Both the position numbers and the translations under genes were made by a program. Positions 1-9,154 of a stretch of DNA of 64,000 bases are shown here, one piece after another. The DNA is from Gammaproteobacteria bacterium. GTDB taxonomy: Bacteria > Pseudomonadota > Gammaproteobacteria > HK1. The stretch spans positions 124,001 through 188,000 of the forward strand of contig JAJFJT010000012.1 in assembly GCA_021773795.1 (NCBI GenBank). The letters run 5' to 3'. The notes under the pieces were generated by a model. It worked only from the letters and a program-made list of their open reading frames with translations. It ran no database searches and had not been told where the DNA came from. Within the stretch, counting starts at the first letter, position 1. Every line of letters begins with the position of its first letter.

Positions 1-269
1 AGCGCGTATTCGTCATCGTCCAGTGGCCCCGGTTTCGAGAGGATCTCTGCCGGCGTTCCCATTTTGCCAATATCGTGGACATCACCGGCCAAGCGCAGAC
101 CAATCAGGCGATTGGTGTCAAGCCCGGAGGCATCACCGAGGGCAACGGCTAGTTGGCTCACCCGCTTTTGGTGGGCCACTGTGTAAATATCCCGAATCTT
201 GATTGTCCGGGAGAGGGTGGAAAACAGCTTTTCAATACATTCAGTGCTGCAGTTTTCGTGGGTGGACAT
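1..269 (-). CDS. HD-GYP domain protein (partial, N-terminus only)
   Basis: The reverse strand from the ATG at 269 encodes an HD-GYP-type phosphohydrolase start; the rest lies beyond the left edge. About 90 residues are visible. They include an N-terminal helix with IRDIYTVAHQKRVSQLA and the metal-binding stretch GDVHDIGKMGTPAEILSKPG, which is the spacing and wording of HD-GYP domains (cyclic-di-GMP phosphodiesterases). A GAGG Shine-Dalgarno sits about 6 bases before the ATG. The HD-GYP core begins almost at the N-terminus, so any sensory domain would have to be C-terminal or absent. Whether the GYP motif and the full set of metal ligands are present cannot be seen. Confidence 0.8.
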   Translation of the reverse strand, partial: MSTHENCSTECIEKLFSTLSRTIKIRDIYTVAHQKRVSQLAVALGDASGLDTNRLIGLRLAGDVHDIGKMGTPAEILSKPGPLDDDEYA

Positions 270-460
270 GGATGCCTCATCACAATAAATCACTCGCCCG
301 CCACAGCGGCAGACGCAACATTCCATTCCTTGGGGGTTAACTTGTAGCAAACCTTTAACAGCAGATCGCTAGTGCTCTGGCGCTCCCCACTGTCTGTTGG
401 TTATGATGGCTGCGGGCCAGGATGGCCTGCTGTAATCACCTACAAAGGGGAGGGACACCC

Positions 461-1423
461 GTGAGAGACTACCTGTTGTTTCCATCTATTGCACTATTTT
501 CAATGGTGCTTTGTATGCCAGTCGATGTTTCTGCGTTGTTAATCAATGAGATCCGGGTGGACCAACCGGGATCAGATACCGATGAGTATTTCGAGTTGTC
601 CGGAACGCCTGGTGAATCACTGACCGGTTTTAGCTATCTGGTGCTTGGAGATCGCACTGCGGCCCAGGGCAGTGGTGTGGTGGAAGCGGTGATTGATCTC
701 GATGGCTTGCTGATGCCGGCGACTGGCTATCTGCTGGCGGCGGAGAGCTCCTTTTCAGTCGCTACGGCTGATCACACCACAGCACTTAATTTTGAAAATT
801 CCGACAACGTCACTCATCTGCTCGTTGCGGGATTTAGTGGCAGTTTGAATGCCGATCTTGATGCTAATGATGACGGGGTGCTGGATGTACTGCCCTGGAC
901 TGCGCTGATCGACAGTGTGGCGCTGATGGATATGCTTGGCGGTGGTGAGCGGGTCTACAGTAACCGTCGAGTGGGACCCGTGACTGGCGGCGCGCCCTTT
1001 CATGTCTACCGCTCTCCCGATAGTTTGGGTGCTTTTGTCGTGGGCAACGTGAGTCCTGGCTTGCCCGGGGAGACACCGGGCGCGGCCAATCCGGGGCAAA
1101 CAGTCCCTGAGCCAACTGCCTTGCTGCTCTACGCCTTGGGGCTGCTGTTTATGTGGTTTGGGCGCGGCTCCCTTACACTATCGATCTTTGTGCTCCCATT
1201 GAATCTGTCCCTATGGAATATGCCTCTCCGCTGGTCGAAGGTCGTTTGCTGCGCCGCTATAAGCGTTTTCTCGCCGACGTGGAGTTGGCGGACGGCCGCC
1301 GGCTCACCGCCCACACGCCCAACACCGGTTCCATGTGCGGCTGTGCCGAGCCCGGTTCGCGGGTGTGGCTGCGGGATACCGGTAGCAGTACCCGCAAATA
1401 TCCCTTTAGCTGGGAACTGGTAG
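461..1423 (+). CDS. PEP-CTERM protein with lamin-tail-like domain; C-terminus runs into sfsA
   Basis: Secreted protein. I choose GTG 461 because AAAGGGGAGG lies just upstream and a signal peptide follows (hydrophobic LLFPSIALFSMVLCM, cleavage near DVSA). The mature part starts LLINEIRVDQPGSDTDEYFE, which resembles lamin-tail domains of secreted bacterial proteins. Near residue 220 is a PEP-CTERM sorting tail: VPEP, then a hydrophobic helix (TALLLYALGLLFMWF) and a short Arg stretch. In this family the protein ends a few residues after the helix. Here no stop follows; the frame continues about 80 low-complexity residues and overlaps sfsA by 211 bases. A +1 shift after the helix would reach a TGA at 1200-1202, just before the sfsA start. 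The N-terminal part is secure; the reported 3' end is probably a frameshift or sequencing artefact. Confidence 0.7.
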   Translation: MRDYLLFPSIALFSMVLCMPVDVSALLINEIRVDQPGSDTDEYFELSGTPGESLTGFSYLVLGDRTAAQGSGVVEAVIDLDGLLMPATGYLLAAESSFSVATADHTTALNFENSDNVTHLLVAGFSGSLNADLDANDDGVLDVLPWTALIDSVALMDMLGGGERVYSNRRVGPVTGGAPFHVYRSPDSLGAFVVGNVSPGLPGETPGAANPGQTVPEPTALLLYALGLLFMWFGRGSLTLSIFVLPLNLSLWNMPLRWSKVVCCAAISVFSPTWSWRTAAGSPPTRPTPVPCAAVPSPVRGCGCGIPVAVPANIPLAGNW

Positions 1424-1917
1424 AGGCGCGGCCCGGGGTGTTGGTAGGCATTAATACACTCCTCAGTAACGGGCTGGTACGCGAGGCCATAGAAAATGGT
1501 GTGGTGCGAGAGCTGACGGGCTACCCGGATATTCGTGCCGAGGTGCGGTATGGACAGGAAAATAGCCGTATAGATCTGCTGTTGGAAGGCGGTGACGCAT
1601 CCTGCTATGTGGAAGTGAAAAACGTCACCTTGGTGGACGATGGAGTGGCGATGTTTCCCGATGCGGTGAGTGTGCGCGGCACCAAGCACTTACGTGAATT
1701 GGCCGGGGTGGTGTGCAACGGTGGCCGTGGGGTGATCTTCTATTGTGTACAGCGCGAAGATGTTCGTGAGCTGCGGCCAGCGGATGCCATCGATCCCGCT
1801 TACGGCGAGCAATTGCGTGTATCCCTGGATGCCGGTGTTGAGGCTCTGGCCTACGTAGCGAGAGTGACTACGGAAGGTGTTGAACTTCGACACTCACTGC
1901 CGATTCATTGCCCGTAG
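1213..1917 (+). CDS. sfsA: SfsA family DNA-binding/sugar fermentation stimulation protein
   Basis: A complete SfsA homologue of 234 residues, the usual family length. ATG 1213 gives the typical start MEYASPLVEGRLLRRYKRFL; an upstream GTG in frame adds a non-conserved tail. Recognisable family segments are HTPNTGSMCGCAEPGSRVWL, the RIDLLL stretch and EVKNVTLVDDGVAMFPDAVS near residue 135, and RGTKHLRELA. SfsA has a nuclease-like fold with an OB-type N-terminal domain; its cellular role is poorly defined despite the name. It follows the PEP-CTERM gene, whose open frame overlaps its start, and overlaps or abuts the next gene. Confidence 0.93.
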   Translation: MEYASPLVEGRLLRRYKRFLADVELADGRRLTAHTPNTGSMCGCAEPGSRVWLRDTGSSTRKYPFSWELVEARPGVLVGINTLLSNGLVREAIENGVVRELTGYPDIRAEVRYGQENSRIDLLLEGGDASCYVEVKNVTLVDDGVAMFPDAVSVRGTKHLRELAGVVCNGGRGVIFYCVQREDVRELRPADAIDPAYGEQLRVSLDAGVEALAYVARVTTEGVELRHSLPIHCP

Positions 1918-1930
1918 TTCAATATTTCCG

Positions 1931-2413
1931 GTGCTGTACAAAGTCATTTCAGGTGGGCAAAGCGGGGTGGATCGTGCGGCACTGGATGCGGGCCTCGCCC
2001 ATGGTTTCGATATTGGTGGCTGGTGTCCGCGTGGACGGCGAGCGGAAGATGGGACCATCAAAGCTTGTTATCCGCTACGCGAAACCCCGGCTCGGGCCTA
2101 TAGTCAACGTACGGAGTGGAATGTGCGTGATAGCGACGGCACGCTGATTCTTGCCCCCGGAAAACCCGTGGGCGGTACGCTACTCACTGTTCGGCTGGCA
2201 CGTCGCTATGGGCGGCCGCTGTGCGCGGTTGACCTGGACAAAGAGGGCGAGATTGCGAGGGTGTGTGACTGGCTGGTGGAACACCGCATCGCAATACTCA
2301 ATGTGGCGGGTCCGCGTGCCAGCGGATGTGCGGGAATACAGGCCCGGGTTACAGATTTTCTTGCCAGGGTTTTTTCTGGCAGCACCCCTCAGGGCCGGGA
2401 AAACAAGGCGTAA
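1931..2413 (+). CDS. Putative molybdenum-carrier-like (SLOG superfamily) protein
   Basis: About 160 residues starting VLYKVISGGQSGVDRAAL, the nucleotide-binding loop typical of the 'putative molybdenum carrier' family (PF12694), a branch of the SLOG/DprA-like Rossmann fold. Further family segments are GGWCPRGRRAEDG, YPLRETPARAYSQRTEWNV, DGTLIL and GKPVGGT. The GTG at 1931 puts the conserved motif at the N-terminus; the frame stays open upstream to 1877 inside sfsA. The ligand is unknown; the family name comes from a structural resemblance, not from shown molybdenum transport. It lies 13 bases after sfsA and ends tail to tail, overlapping the minus-strand membrane protein by 25 bases. Confidence 0.75.
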   Translation: MLYKVISGGQSGVDRAALDAGLAHGFDIGGWCPRGRRAEDGTIKACYPLRETPARAYSQRTEWNVRDSDGTLILAPGKPVGGTLLTVRLARRYGRPLCAVDLDKEGEIARVCDWLVEHRIAILNVAGPRASGCAGIQARVTDFLARVFSGSTPQGRENKA

Positions 2414-2739
2414 AAAAACGGACCCCAACAGACAAACAGGGCGAGGATCAGTGCACCATTCATGCGGATAATAGTGGTGTAATGGGCGCACTCAGATGCC
2501 GGTTTGGCACTCCGAAATACGGATGCCATGATGATGTCGAGCAGCAGTCCCCAGGCCATGAAGGTAACCAGCCCCGGGGCCACATATACCGGCAGGATGG
2601 CCCAGCCAACGGGGTTCAGATCTTGCATCCAGGCCATGGGAAGCGTGGAGATCACCATGGCGGCAAGGAGCAAGCGAATCACGCCAATGCGGACAAAAAA
2701 ACCTTCTTGTGCGGTGGTGGAGATGTTGTCTGTAGGCAA
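2389..2739 (-). CDS. Small integral membrane protein, unknown function
   Basis: A 116-residue protein with three clear hydrophobic stretches: about residues 15-36 (VIRLLLAAMVISTLPMAW), 45-75 (two closely packed segments around ILPVYVAPGLVTFMAWGLLL) and 92-112 (ALILALFVCWGPFFYALF). The N-terminus and the loops carry basic residues. I do not recognise a family with confidence. The coding assignment rests on the coherent membrane pattern and an uninterrupted ATG-started frame; it converges with the preceding plus-strand gene with a 25-base overlap. Confidence 0.6.
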   Translation of the reverse strand: MPTDNISTTAQEGFFVRIGVIRLLLAAMVISTLPMAWMQDLNPVGWAILPVYVAPGLVTFMAWGLLLDIIMASVFRSAKPASECAHYTTIIRMNGALILALFVCWGPFFYALFSRP

Positions 2740-2968
2740 GGCGGTCGGTTCCTGTGATCAGTGGTGGCGGCAGTGTAGGAGCGCTGCCTGTCGTGTGCAA
2801 ACCTTGTTCTATGCTTGGAGGTGGCGGAGCGGGTCAACCCATGCTCTGTTCATGCGTTGAAGAGGGTATGGAATTTGTGGCTTCTTTGGCAGTCCCAGCT
2901 GGCAGGGAGTCGCTAGAATTGATCGTCATTCCAGTCGGTTCAGGAAGTCATTTTTGAGGAGGTGTGTG

Positions 2969-3415
2969 GTGAAAGTTCAATTGGCGCTGATAATGCTGGC
3001 AATGATCGCTCTTGGCGGCTGTCAGGAAGTGCGTAATCAGGAGGCTGGTGCGGTGGTGGGTGGTGTCCTTGGTGGCGTGCTGGGTTCCCAGGTGGGTGGT
3101 GGCCGGGGCCAGATCGCGGCAACCATTGCGGGCACTATGATCGGTACGATTATTGGTGGCCGGGTCGGCGCTTCCATGGATGAGGCCGACCGGCAGCGTG
3201 CCAATCGCAGCTTTGAGACGACTCGAACCGGCGAGACCGAGAGCTGGAAAAATCCCGACAGTGGCAATCAATACGAGGTGACACCGACCAAGACCCATGG
3301 TTCATCGGAACGACCGTGCCGTGATTACACTACCGACGCAGTAATCGACGGGCGCAAGGAAACCATACGTGGCACTGCCTGCCGCCGCTCAGACGGGACC
3401 TGGGAGACCATTTAG
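2969..3415 (+). CDS. Glycine-zipper lipoprotein, 17-kDa surface antigen-like
   Basis: GTG 2969 is preceded at good distance by TGAGGAGG (2955-2962). The product has a lipoprotein signal (LIMLAMIALGGC, lipobox LGGC, Cys about residue 18), then a glycine-zipper region (GAVVGGVLGGVLGSQVGG and TMIGTIIGGRVG) that can form a membrane hairpin, and a C-terminal domain with NQYEVTP and two cysteines in RPCRDYTTD and GTACRRSDGTWE. This matches the rickettsial 17-kDa surface antigen/OmpA-associated lipoprotein family common in Proteobacteria. It is probably an outer-membrane or periplasmic lipoprotein with an envelope role that is not well known. Confidence 0.88.
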   Translation: MKVQLALIMLAMIALGGCQEVRNQEAGAVVGGVLGGVLGSQVGGGRGQIAATIAGTMIGTIIGGRVGASMDEADRQRANRSFETTRTGETESWKNPDSGNQYEVTPTKTHGSSERPCRDYTTDAVIDGRKETIRGTACRRSDGTWETI

Positions 3416-3500
3416 GCCTCTGCATCCGCTATGGGTGGACCATGTCTGCCTTAGCTTCGCTACACCACTGCAATGGTGACTGCAGCCCGCCCTACCCCCC

Positions 3501-3664
3501 CGTCATTATCCGTGGAAACGGGTAATCCAGGGAACAAAGGCAGTGCAAACAGCCAAGCCCTAGCCCGGATGGAGCAGTAGCGAAATCCGGGGATATGGAG
3601 ATAACGTTGGTTGTTGCGGTTGAATGGAGCTTTCCCGGATTCCACTTCGTTTCATCCAGGCTAC
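3501..3664. repeat. REP-like intergenic inverted repeats
   Basis: In the 380-base gap before the next small frame, 3561-3592 (tagcccggatgg...atccgggg) is matched in reverse complement by 3634-3664 (cccggattccac...aggcta), giving an imperfect arm of about 30 bases. A second, smaller palindrome (attatcc...gggtaat, 3505-3525) lies just upstream and resembles dRS3-like repeats. Similar words occur as dispersed extragenic repeats in many proteobacterial genomes. Nothing coding is seen here. Confidence 0.6.
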
Positions 3665-3795
3665 GAGACCGCGACTGCCTTCAGACTCATTTCACGTTGG
3701 AATGACGCTGCCCCTTCTGGCTCATGTGTCATTGGACAAGGCTTCGGCAGAAAGCCCGCGAAAACAGTCCTATACTCAGGGCAGAGGAGGTCTCT

Positions 3796-4177
3796 ATGCT
3801 TGAGTTTTATCTCGATCTTTCCGTAACGATTGTAGCCATCTTTCTACTAGTTTCACTCCCGATAAGTACTGGGGCACAGACCATTTGCCGAGAATCGAGA
3901 GCATCTGATGGAACATCAAGCGTTATAAGGGTGCAACGACTTAATCACAAGATTTTTGGGAAGTGATGGGGAGACCTATTACTGGTCCCCCCGATCTCGA
4001 AGGTACTGCTGCAAGAACAAATATGGCAACGAACGATGCCTTCAGAAATGGCGACTACAGGGAGTCGTGTGCCACGAGGAAAAGGACGTCACTAAGTGTG
4101 AACTTTGGGTATCTGTTATAAGCACCGCCGCTTTCCCGTCATACCCGCGGGGGCAGCTAAGGTTATCCGTTTCCTAA
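3796..4177 (+). pseudogene. Small secreted Cys-rich protein, probably frameshifted
   Basis: ATG 3796 follows a strong GCAGAGGAGG ribosome site at 3781-3790. The first frame encodes a hydrophobic signal-like N-terminus (VTIVAIFLLVSLPISTGAQ) and then stops at 3964-3966 after HKIFGK. The overlapping frame continues with a coherent Cys-rich sequence: GETYYWSPRSRRYCCKNKYG, then a single Cys in ERCLQKW, VVCHEE and TKCEL. Dropping one A from gggaagtga (about 3958-3963) would join them as IFGSDGETYYW. So this is either a disrupted gene for a small exported protein with about six cysteines, or a sequencing indel. The last 20 codons of the second frame look non-coding. No family recognised. Confidence 0.4.
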
Positions 4178-4284
4178 TCCGATCCTTTTTTTCATTAACC
4201 CTGCAGATTACACGTCCACGCTGAAGTGCAGAAAGAGTAAAAGCCCTTTCCTCAAAAGTCCGCGGTGAATAAATCCGAGTTTTC

Positions 4285-5106
4285 CTAAATATTCCGCAGC
4301 AGCTCGTTGATCCCCACCTTGCTGCGGGTTTTCTCATCCACCTGTTTGACGATGACGGCGCAGTAGAGACTGTGGGTGCCGTCCTTGGATGGTAGGTTTC
4401 CTGATACCACCACCGAACCCGCGGGTATCCGTCCGTAGCTGATCTCACCGGTAGCGCGGTTGTAAATGCGGGTGCTCTGGCCGATGTAGACCCCCATGGA
4501 GATGACCGCGCCTTTCTCCACCACCACGCCCTCAACCACCTCCGAACGGGCGCCAATGAAGCAACCGTCTTCGATGATGGTGGGGCCGGCCTGCAGGGGT
4601 TCCAGCACGCCGCCGATGCCCACACCACCGGATAGGTGTACGCCCGCGCCAATCTGGGCACAGGAACCCACCGTGACCCAGGTGTCTACCATGGTGCTCT
4701 TACCGACATAGGCGCCGATGTTCACATAGGAGGGCATGAGCACCACATCCGGGGCGATATAGGCACCGCGGCGCACACTGGCCGGGGGGACTACCCGGGC
4801 TCCGATCTGCCGGAATGCTGCCTCGCCCATGCCGGCGAATTTCATCGGCACCTTGTCGAAATAATTGCTGACCCCGCCGGGCATCGTGACACTGTCATTG
4901 AGGCGGAAGGAGAGTAATACCGCCTTCTTGACCCACTGGTTGACTTGCCAGTCACTCCCCACTTTTTCCGCCACCCGGAGTTCGCCGCAGTCGAGTTGTG
5001 TGATGACTTCTTCTACGGCCTCGCGTATCGGCACCGTGGCAGTGTCAGGGCTCAGGCTAGTGCGGTTTTCGAAGGCGTCTTCGATGGTCTGTTGTAGATC
5101 ACTCAT
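4285..5106 (-). CDS. dapD: 2,3,4,5-tetrahydropyridine-2,6-dicarboxylate N-succinyltransferase
   Basis: Lysine/diaminopimelate pathway enzyme: transfers succinyl from succinyl-CoA to tetrahydrodipicolinate in the cytoplasm. The product is 273 residues, the usual DapD length, with an N-terminal helical domain ([15 protein letters not shown]) and a C-terminal left-handed beta-helix made of hexapeptide repeats ([59 protein letters not shown]). ATG 5106 is chosen because it gives the family start; the frame extends upstream into queG without conservation. It overlaps the 3' end of queG by 8 bases, so the two are probably co-transcribed. Confidence 0.95.
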   Translation of the reverse strand: MSDLQQTIEDAFENRTSLSPDTATVPIREAVEEVITQLDCGELRVAEKVGSDWQVNQWVKKAVLLSFRLNDSVTMPGGVSNYFDKVPMKFAGMGEAAFRQIGARVVPPASVRRGAYIAPDVVLMPSYVNIGAYVGKSTMVDTWVTVGSCAQIGAGVHLSGGVGIGGVLEPLQAGPTIIEDGCFIGARSEVVEGVVVEKGAVISMGVYIGQSTRIYNRATGEISYGRIPAGSVVVSGNLPSKDGTHSLYCAVIVKQVDEKTRSKVGINELLRNI

Positions 5107-6220
5107 GGGTTGCTTCTCTGATGCGGGAAAGACGGCGAAGTATAGGAGATTCCGGGGCGGTCTCCAAAGTGATCTGCCGCAAGGCCCAGGCAACGTGCTC
5201 TCGTACCAGTTCGGATGGGTGGTCTGCACGGCTTTGCAGGCTTTGGATGATTTCAGGTTCTGAAGTTGCATTGCCCAGCGCGACGGCGATATTTCGCAGC
5301 CAGCGCTGGTAGCCAATGCGACGGATGGGGCTGCCTTCGGTTTTATTCAGGAATTCTTCTTCAGTCCAGGCGAATAAAGTACAGAGGTGGGCACCATCGA
5401 GATGGTGGCGGGGCAGAAAGTCGGCCTCGGGGGTAGGGGTGGCGTAACGATTCCAGGGGCACACCAGTTGGCAGTCATCGCAACCGTAAATGCGGTTGCC
5501 AATGAGTGGCCGCAGGGGTTCCGGGATGGGGCCGTGCAGCTCAATGGTGAGGTAAGAGATACAGCGTCGTGCATCCAGTTCGAAAGGCGAAAGGATGGCT
5601 TGGGTGGGACAGATATCGATACAGGCGGTACAGCTGCCGCAATGGCTCGTGAGTGGCTGGTCTGCTGGCAGGGGCAGATCGGTATAGATCTCGCCGAGAA
5701 AAAACCAGGAACCTGCATCCCGGCTAAGCAGATTCGTGTGCTTGCCGATCCAGCCGAGTCCGGCATTGCGAGCTAACGCCTTTTCCAGCACCGGGGCACT
5801 GTCCACAAATACCCGATGGGTGGTGGATTCTGTGGCTTCATTGATCTGCAGGCTCAGGCGCTTGAGGCGATTGCGCATCAGCTTGTGGTAATCACGGCCA
5901 AGGGCGTAGCGGGAAACAAAGGCTGCACAGCTATCGCTAAGAATTTTGTCGGCGCTGCTAATGCCTGGCGGAAAATAGTTCATGCGTACTGAGATCACCC
6001 GCAAGGTGCCCGGAAGCAGCTGCTCTGGCCGGCTACGCTTGTGGCCATGGCGTGCCATATAGGCCATTTCTCCATGTTGGTTGGCGGCGAGCCATGCCTG
6101 TAGATGGGTTTCGTCTGCAGCGAGATCCAACGCGGAAATTCCAGCCGCTTGAAAGCCCAGTTCTTTAGCCCAGACCTTGATGCGTGCGGCAAGTGCCGAA
6201 TAGTCCACCGAACCTTTCAT
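5099..6220 (-). CDS. queG: Epoxyqueuosine reductase QueG
   Basis: Last step of queuosine synthesis: cobalamin-dependent reduction of epoxyqueuosine in tRNA. The 373-residue product shows two ferredoxin-like cluster motifs, [16 protein letters not shown] (about residue 193) and [12 protein letters not shown] (about 245), plus QueG-specific stretches near the N-terminus ([14 protein letters not shown]) and [18 protein letters not shown], and a C-terminal HEAT-like segment ([14 protein letters not shown]). ATG 6220 is the first start; leuD is divergent with a 94-base shared upstream region. It precedes dapD on the same strand with an 8-base overlap. Confidence 0.95.
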   Translation of the reverse strand: MKGSVDYSALAARIKVWAKELGFQAAGISALDLAADETHLQAWLAANQHGEMAYMARHGHKRSRPEQLLPGTLRVISVRMNYFPPGISSADKILSDSCAAFVSRYALGRDYHKLMRNRLKRLSLQINEATESTTHRVFVDSAPVLEKALARNAGLGWIGKHTNLLSRDAGSWFFLGEIYTDLPLPADQPLTSHCGSCTACIDICPTQAILSPFELDARRCISYLTIELHGPIPEPLRPLIGNRIYGCDDCQLVCPWNRYATPTPEADFLPRHHLDGAHLCTLFAWTEEEFLNKTEGSPIRRIGYQRWLRNIAVALGNATSEPEIIQSLQSRADHPSELVREHVAWALRQITLETAPESPILRRLSRIREATHE

Positions 6221-6314
6221 TGCCGATCTGAACTTTCCGTTCCGGGCGCGCTAGTGCGCTGTTCCCGGGAAAAAAGATGGGATATCCTTACCCGCTTTCG
6301 ATATTGGTTTTGAA

Positions 6315-6962
6315 ATGGACGCATTTTCTCGTTTGACCGGCCTCGTTGCGCCCCTGGATCGGGCAAATGTGGATACTGACGCCATTATCCCCAAGCAGTA
6401 CCTCAAGTCGATTAAACGTAGCGGCTTCGGCCCTAATCTGTTTGACGAATGGCGCTATCTGGATATCGGGCAGCCGGGGCAGGACTGTTCGCAGCGGCCT
6501 CTCAACCCGGATTTCGTGCTCAATCAGGCACGTTATCAAGGGGCCGAAATCCTGTTGGCACGGGACAACTTTGGTTGTGGCTCGAGCCGTGAGCATGCTC
6601 CGTGGGCGTTGTTGGATTATGGGTTCAGGGTGGTTATTGCTCCTAGTTATGCGGATATTTTTTATAATAATTGTTTTAAGAATGGCATTTTGCCAGTAAT
6701 TTTAGCGGAAGCTGAAATCGACCAGCTCTTTGCCGAGGTGGAATCGACTCCGGGATATCGGCTTGTCGTGGACCTCGAGGCACAGACTGTTGGCAGCGAG
6801 GCAGGGAGCCATTTCAATTTTGAGATTGATGCCTTTCGCAAACAGTGTCTGCTGGATGGGCTGGACGAGATAGGGCTGAGCCTGCGGCGTGCCGAGGATA
6901 TTCGTGCTTACGAGGCACGTCGTCGTCGTGAGGCACCCTGGCTGTTTGCAGCGCCGGAGTAA
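6315..6962 (+). CDS. leuD: 3-isopropylmalate dehydratase small subunit
   Basis: Small swivelling subunit of isopropylmalate isomerase (leucine synthesis). The 215-residue protein has the family start [20 protein letters not shown], the [10 protein letters not shown] stretch and the active-site loop [16 protein letters not shown] near residue 80. It begins the leuD-leuB-asd group, 8 bases before leuB. The large subunit leuC, normally just upstream, is not here: the gene upstream is queG on the opposite strand. Confidence 0.96.
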   Translation: MDAFSRLTGLVAPLDRANVDTDAIIPKQYLKSIKRSGFGPNLFDEWRYLDIGQPGQDCSQRPLNPDFVLNQARYQGAEILLARDNFGCGSSREHAPWALLDYGFRVVIAPSYADIFYNNCFKNGILPVILAEAEIDQLFAEVESTPGYRLVVDLEAQTVGSEAGSHFNFEIDAFRKQCLLDGLDEIGLSLRRAEDIRAYEARRRREAPWLFAAPE

Positions 6963-6970
6963 GCGGGAAT

Positions 6971-8044
6971 ATGAGTAAGAAGATACTGATTCTGGCTGGC
7001 GATGGCGTAGGGCCCGAGATCACCCGCGAGGCCCGCAAGTTGCTGGATGCGCTTGTCGATGCCGGTGATCTGGCGCTGGAAATTGAGTTGGGAGCATTCG
7101 GTGGCGCGGCCATTGATGAGCATGGCGTGCCCCTGCCGGATGCTAGTTTAGAGCTGGCGCGGGAAGCCGATGCGGTGCTATTAGGTGCCGTGGGTGGACC
7201 AAAGTGGGAGGCCATCGAGCGTGTCCGGCGTCCGGAGCAGGGGCTGTTAGCCTTGCGTGCCGAGCTGGGAGTGTTTGCAAATCTGCGGCCGGCGGTACTC
7301 TACCCGGGGCTGGAGGCAGCCTCGACCCTGCGTCCTGAGGTGGTGCAGGGCCTGGATATCATGATCGTGCGTGAGTTGACCGGGGGGATCTACTTCGGTG
7401 AGCCGCGCGGGATTACAGAAAATGCTGAAGGTGAGCGGGAAGGTCGTAACACCCTGATCTACAGCGAGGGTGAAATTGAACGCATTTGCCGGGTTGCCTT
7501 TGAAATTGCGGCCAAGCGCAATGGGCGAGTGTGTTCTGTGGATAAGGCCAATGTGCTTGAGGCTACCGAGCTTTGGCGTACGGTGGCGACTGAAGTGGGA
7601 GTGGGCTACCCGGAAATCAGTCTGAGCCATATGTATGTGGACAATGCGGGCATGCAATTGGCGCGCGAGCCACGGCAGTTTGATGTGATGGTGACCTCTA
7701 ATCTCTTTGGTGACATCCTCTCGGACCTCGCGGCTATGCTCACTGGCTCTATAGGCATGTTGCCTTCGGCCTCACTGGATGCCAATAACAAGGGGGTCTA
7801 TGAGGCGATACACGGCTCCGCCCCGGATATTGCCGGCAAGGGCATAGCCAATCCATTGGCGACCCTGCTTTCGGTGGCTATGATGTTGCGTTACAGCCTT
7901 GAGGCCTCGGAACTGGCGGATCAGGTAGAGGCTGCGGTTTCAACGGTATTAAAACAGGGTTTGTGTACTGCGGATATCATGTCTTCCGGTTGTCGGGAGG
8001 TGGGTACTGCGGAGATGGGTGATGCGGTTATTGCTGCGTTGTAA
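6971..8044 (+). CDS. leuB: 3-isopropylmalate dehydrogenase
   Basis: Oxidative decarboxylation of 3-isopropylmalate with NAD+, leucine pathway. 357 residues, the expected length. Visible family motifs are [13 protein letters not shown] at the N-terminus, [11 protein letters not shown] (about 75), the substrate-contacting [22 protein letters not shown], and the signature [20 protein letters not shown], followed by [19 protein letters not shown] for NAD binding. It lies 8 bases after leuD and 30 bases before asd. Confidence 0.97.
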   Translation: MSKKILILAGDGVGPEITREARKLLDALVDAGDLALEIELGAFGGAAIDEHGVPLPDASLELAREADAVLLGAVGGPKWEAIERVRRPEQGLLALRAELGVFANLRPAVLYPGLEAASTLRPEVVQGLDIMIVRELTGGIYFGEPRGITENAEGEREGRNTLIYSEGEIERICRVAFEIAAKRNGRVCSVDKANVLEATELWRTVATEVGVGYPEISLSHMYVDNAGMQLAREPRQFDVMVTSNLFGDILSDLAAMLTGSIGMLPSASLDANNKGVYEAIHGSAPDIAGKGIANPLATLLSVAMMLRYSLEASELADQVEAAVSTVLKQGLCTADIMSSGCREVGTAEMGDAVIAAL

Positions 8045-8074
8045 TTAATTTTTCAGAGTGCAGGGCTTAATGAA

Positions 8075-9109
8075 ATGAGTAGTGGAGAAAATAAAAAGTT
8101 TGGTGTGGCCGTTGTGGGTGCTACCGGTGCTGTTGGCGAGACCATGATGGCGATTCTTGAGGAACGTGATTTCCCCGTGGACCAGCTTTATCCGGTCGCG
8201 AGCAGCCGTTCAGCGGGCAGCAAAATCACCTTCAAGGGCAAGCAAATTACGGTAGAAAATATCGAGAATTTTGATTTCTCCAAGGTTCAGATCGGACTAT
8301 TCTCTGCTGGCGCTGGAGTATCGGAAGTGTATGCACCCAAGGCCGTGGCGGCAGGCTGCGTGGTGGTGGATAACACCTCGCAGTTTCGCTACGACGACGA
8401 TATTCCGCTGGTGGTGCCAGAGGTGAATCCGCATGCGGTAGCGGGTTACAAGGGGCGTGGAATCATTGCCAATCCCAATTGCTCCACCATCCAGATGCTA
8501 GTGGCACTAAAGCCCATCTATGATGAGGTGGGAGTGGAGCGGATTAACGTGGCGACCTATCAGGCGGTTTCCGGAACCGGTAAGGAAGCGGTAGAGGAGC
8601 TGGCCAGCCAAACGGCTGCGCTACTTAATCTCAAGCCAGTGGAAACCAAGGTTTACCCGAAGCAGATCGCCTTCAATGTGCTGCCCCATATCGACGTCTT
8701 CATGGATAATGGTTACACCAAGGAAGAGATGAAGATGGTCTGGGAAACCCGGAAGATCTTTGAGGATGACTCTATCCAGGTGAACCCCACCACAGTGCGG
8801 GTGCCGGTATTCTATGGACACTCCGAGGCGGTGCATCTGGAGACGCGGGACAAGATTACCGTGGAACGGGCGCGGGAATTGCTGGGTTCCTTCCCGGGTA
8901 TTGAACTGATGGACGAACGAGAGGATGGTGGTTATCCCACCGCCGTCACCGAGTCTGCTGGCCACGATCCGGTGTATGTGGGAAGGATTCGTGAGGATAT
9001 CTCTCATCCGCGTGGACTGGATCTTTGGGTGGTGTCGGATAACGTCCGCAAGGGTGCCGCGCTGAATAGTGTTCAAATAGCGGAAATTCTGGTAAAAGAG
9101 TATCTGTAA
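8075..9109 (+). CDS. asd: Aspartate-semialdehyde dehydrogenase
   Basis: Makes aspartate 4-semialdehyde from aspartyl phosphate with NADPH, feeding lysine, threonine and methionine. 344 residues. The NADP loop VVGATGAVGETMM is at the N-terminus, the catalytic Cys is residue 136 in NPNCSTIQ, and the substrate/phosphate residues lie in FYGHSEAVHLET near 250. The sequence is of the shorter asd type, common alongside leuB and fimV in pseudomonads. It is followed by a 233-base gap with a weak terminator-like hairpin. Confidence 0.95.
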   Translation: MSSGENKKFGVAVVGATGAVGETMMAILEERDFPVDQLYPVASSRSAGSKITFKGKQITVENIENFDFSKVQIGLFSAGAGVSEVYAPKAVAAGCVVVDNTSQFRYDDDIPLVVPEVNPHAVAGYKGRGIIANPNCSTIQMLVALKPIYDEVGVERINVATYQAVSGTGKEAVEELASQTAALLNLKPVETKVYPKQIAFNVLPHIDVFMDNGYTKEEMKMVWETRKIFEDDSIQVNPTTVRVPVFYGHSEAVHLETRDKITVERARELLGSFPGIELMDEREDGGYPTAVTESAGHDPVYVGRIREDISHPRGLDLWVVSDNVRKGAALNSVQIAEILVKEYL

Positions 9110-9131
9110 GCTATAGTTACTGGGGAATTGT

Positions 9132-9154
9132 AAAGCACATTCGGAGCTTTTTTT
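9132..9154 (+). terminator. Weak terminator-like hairpin after asd
   Basis: aaagc (9132-9136) pairs with gcttt (9146-9150) and runs straight into a T tract. The stem is short (5 bp plus possible inner pairs), so this is a tentative end for the leuD-leuB-asd transcript. Confidence 0.35.

Noticed and set aside
3724-3795. Upstream extension of the 3796 small gene
   Set aside because: ATG 3796 has the strong ribosome site; the upstream part shows no coding signal.
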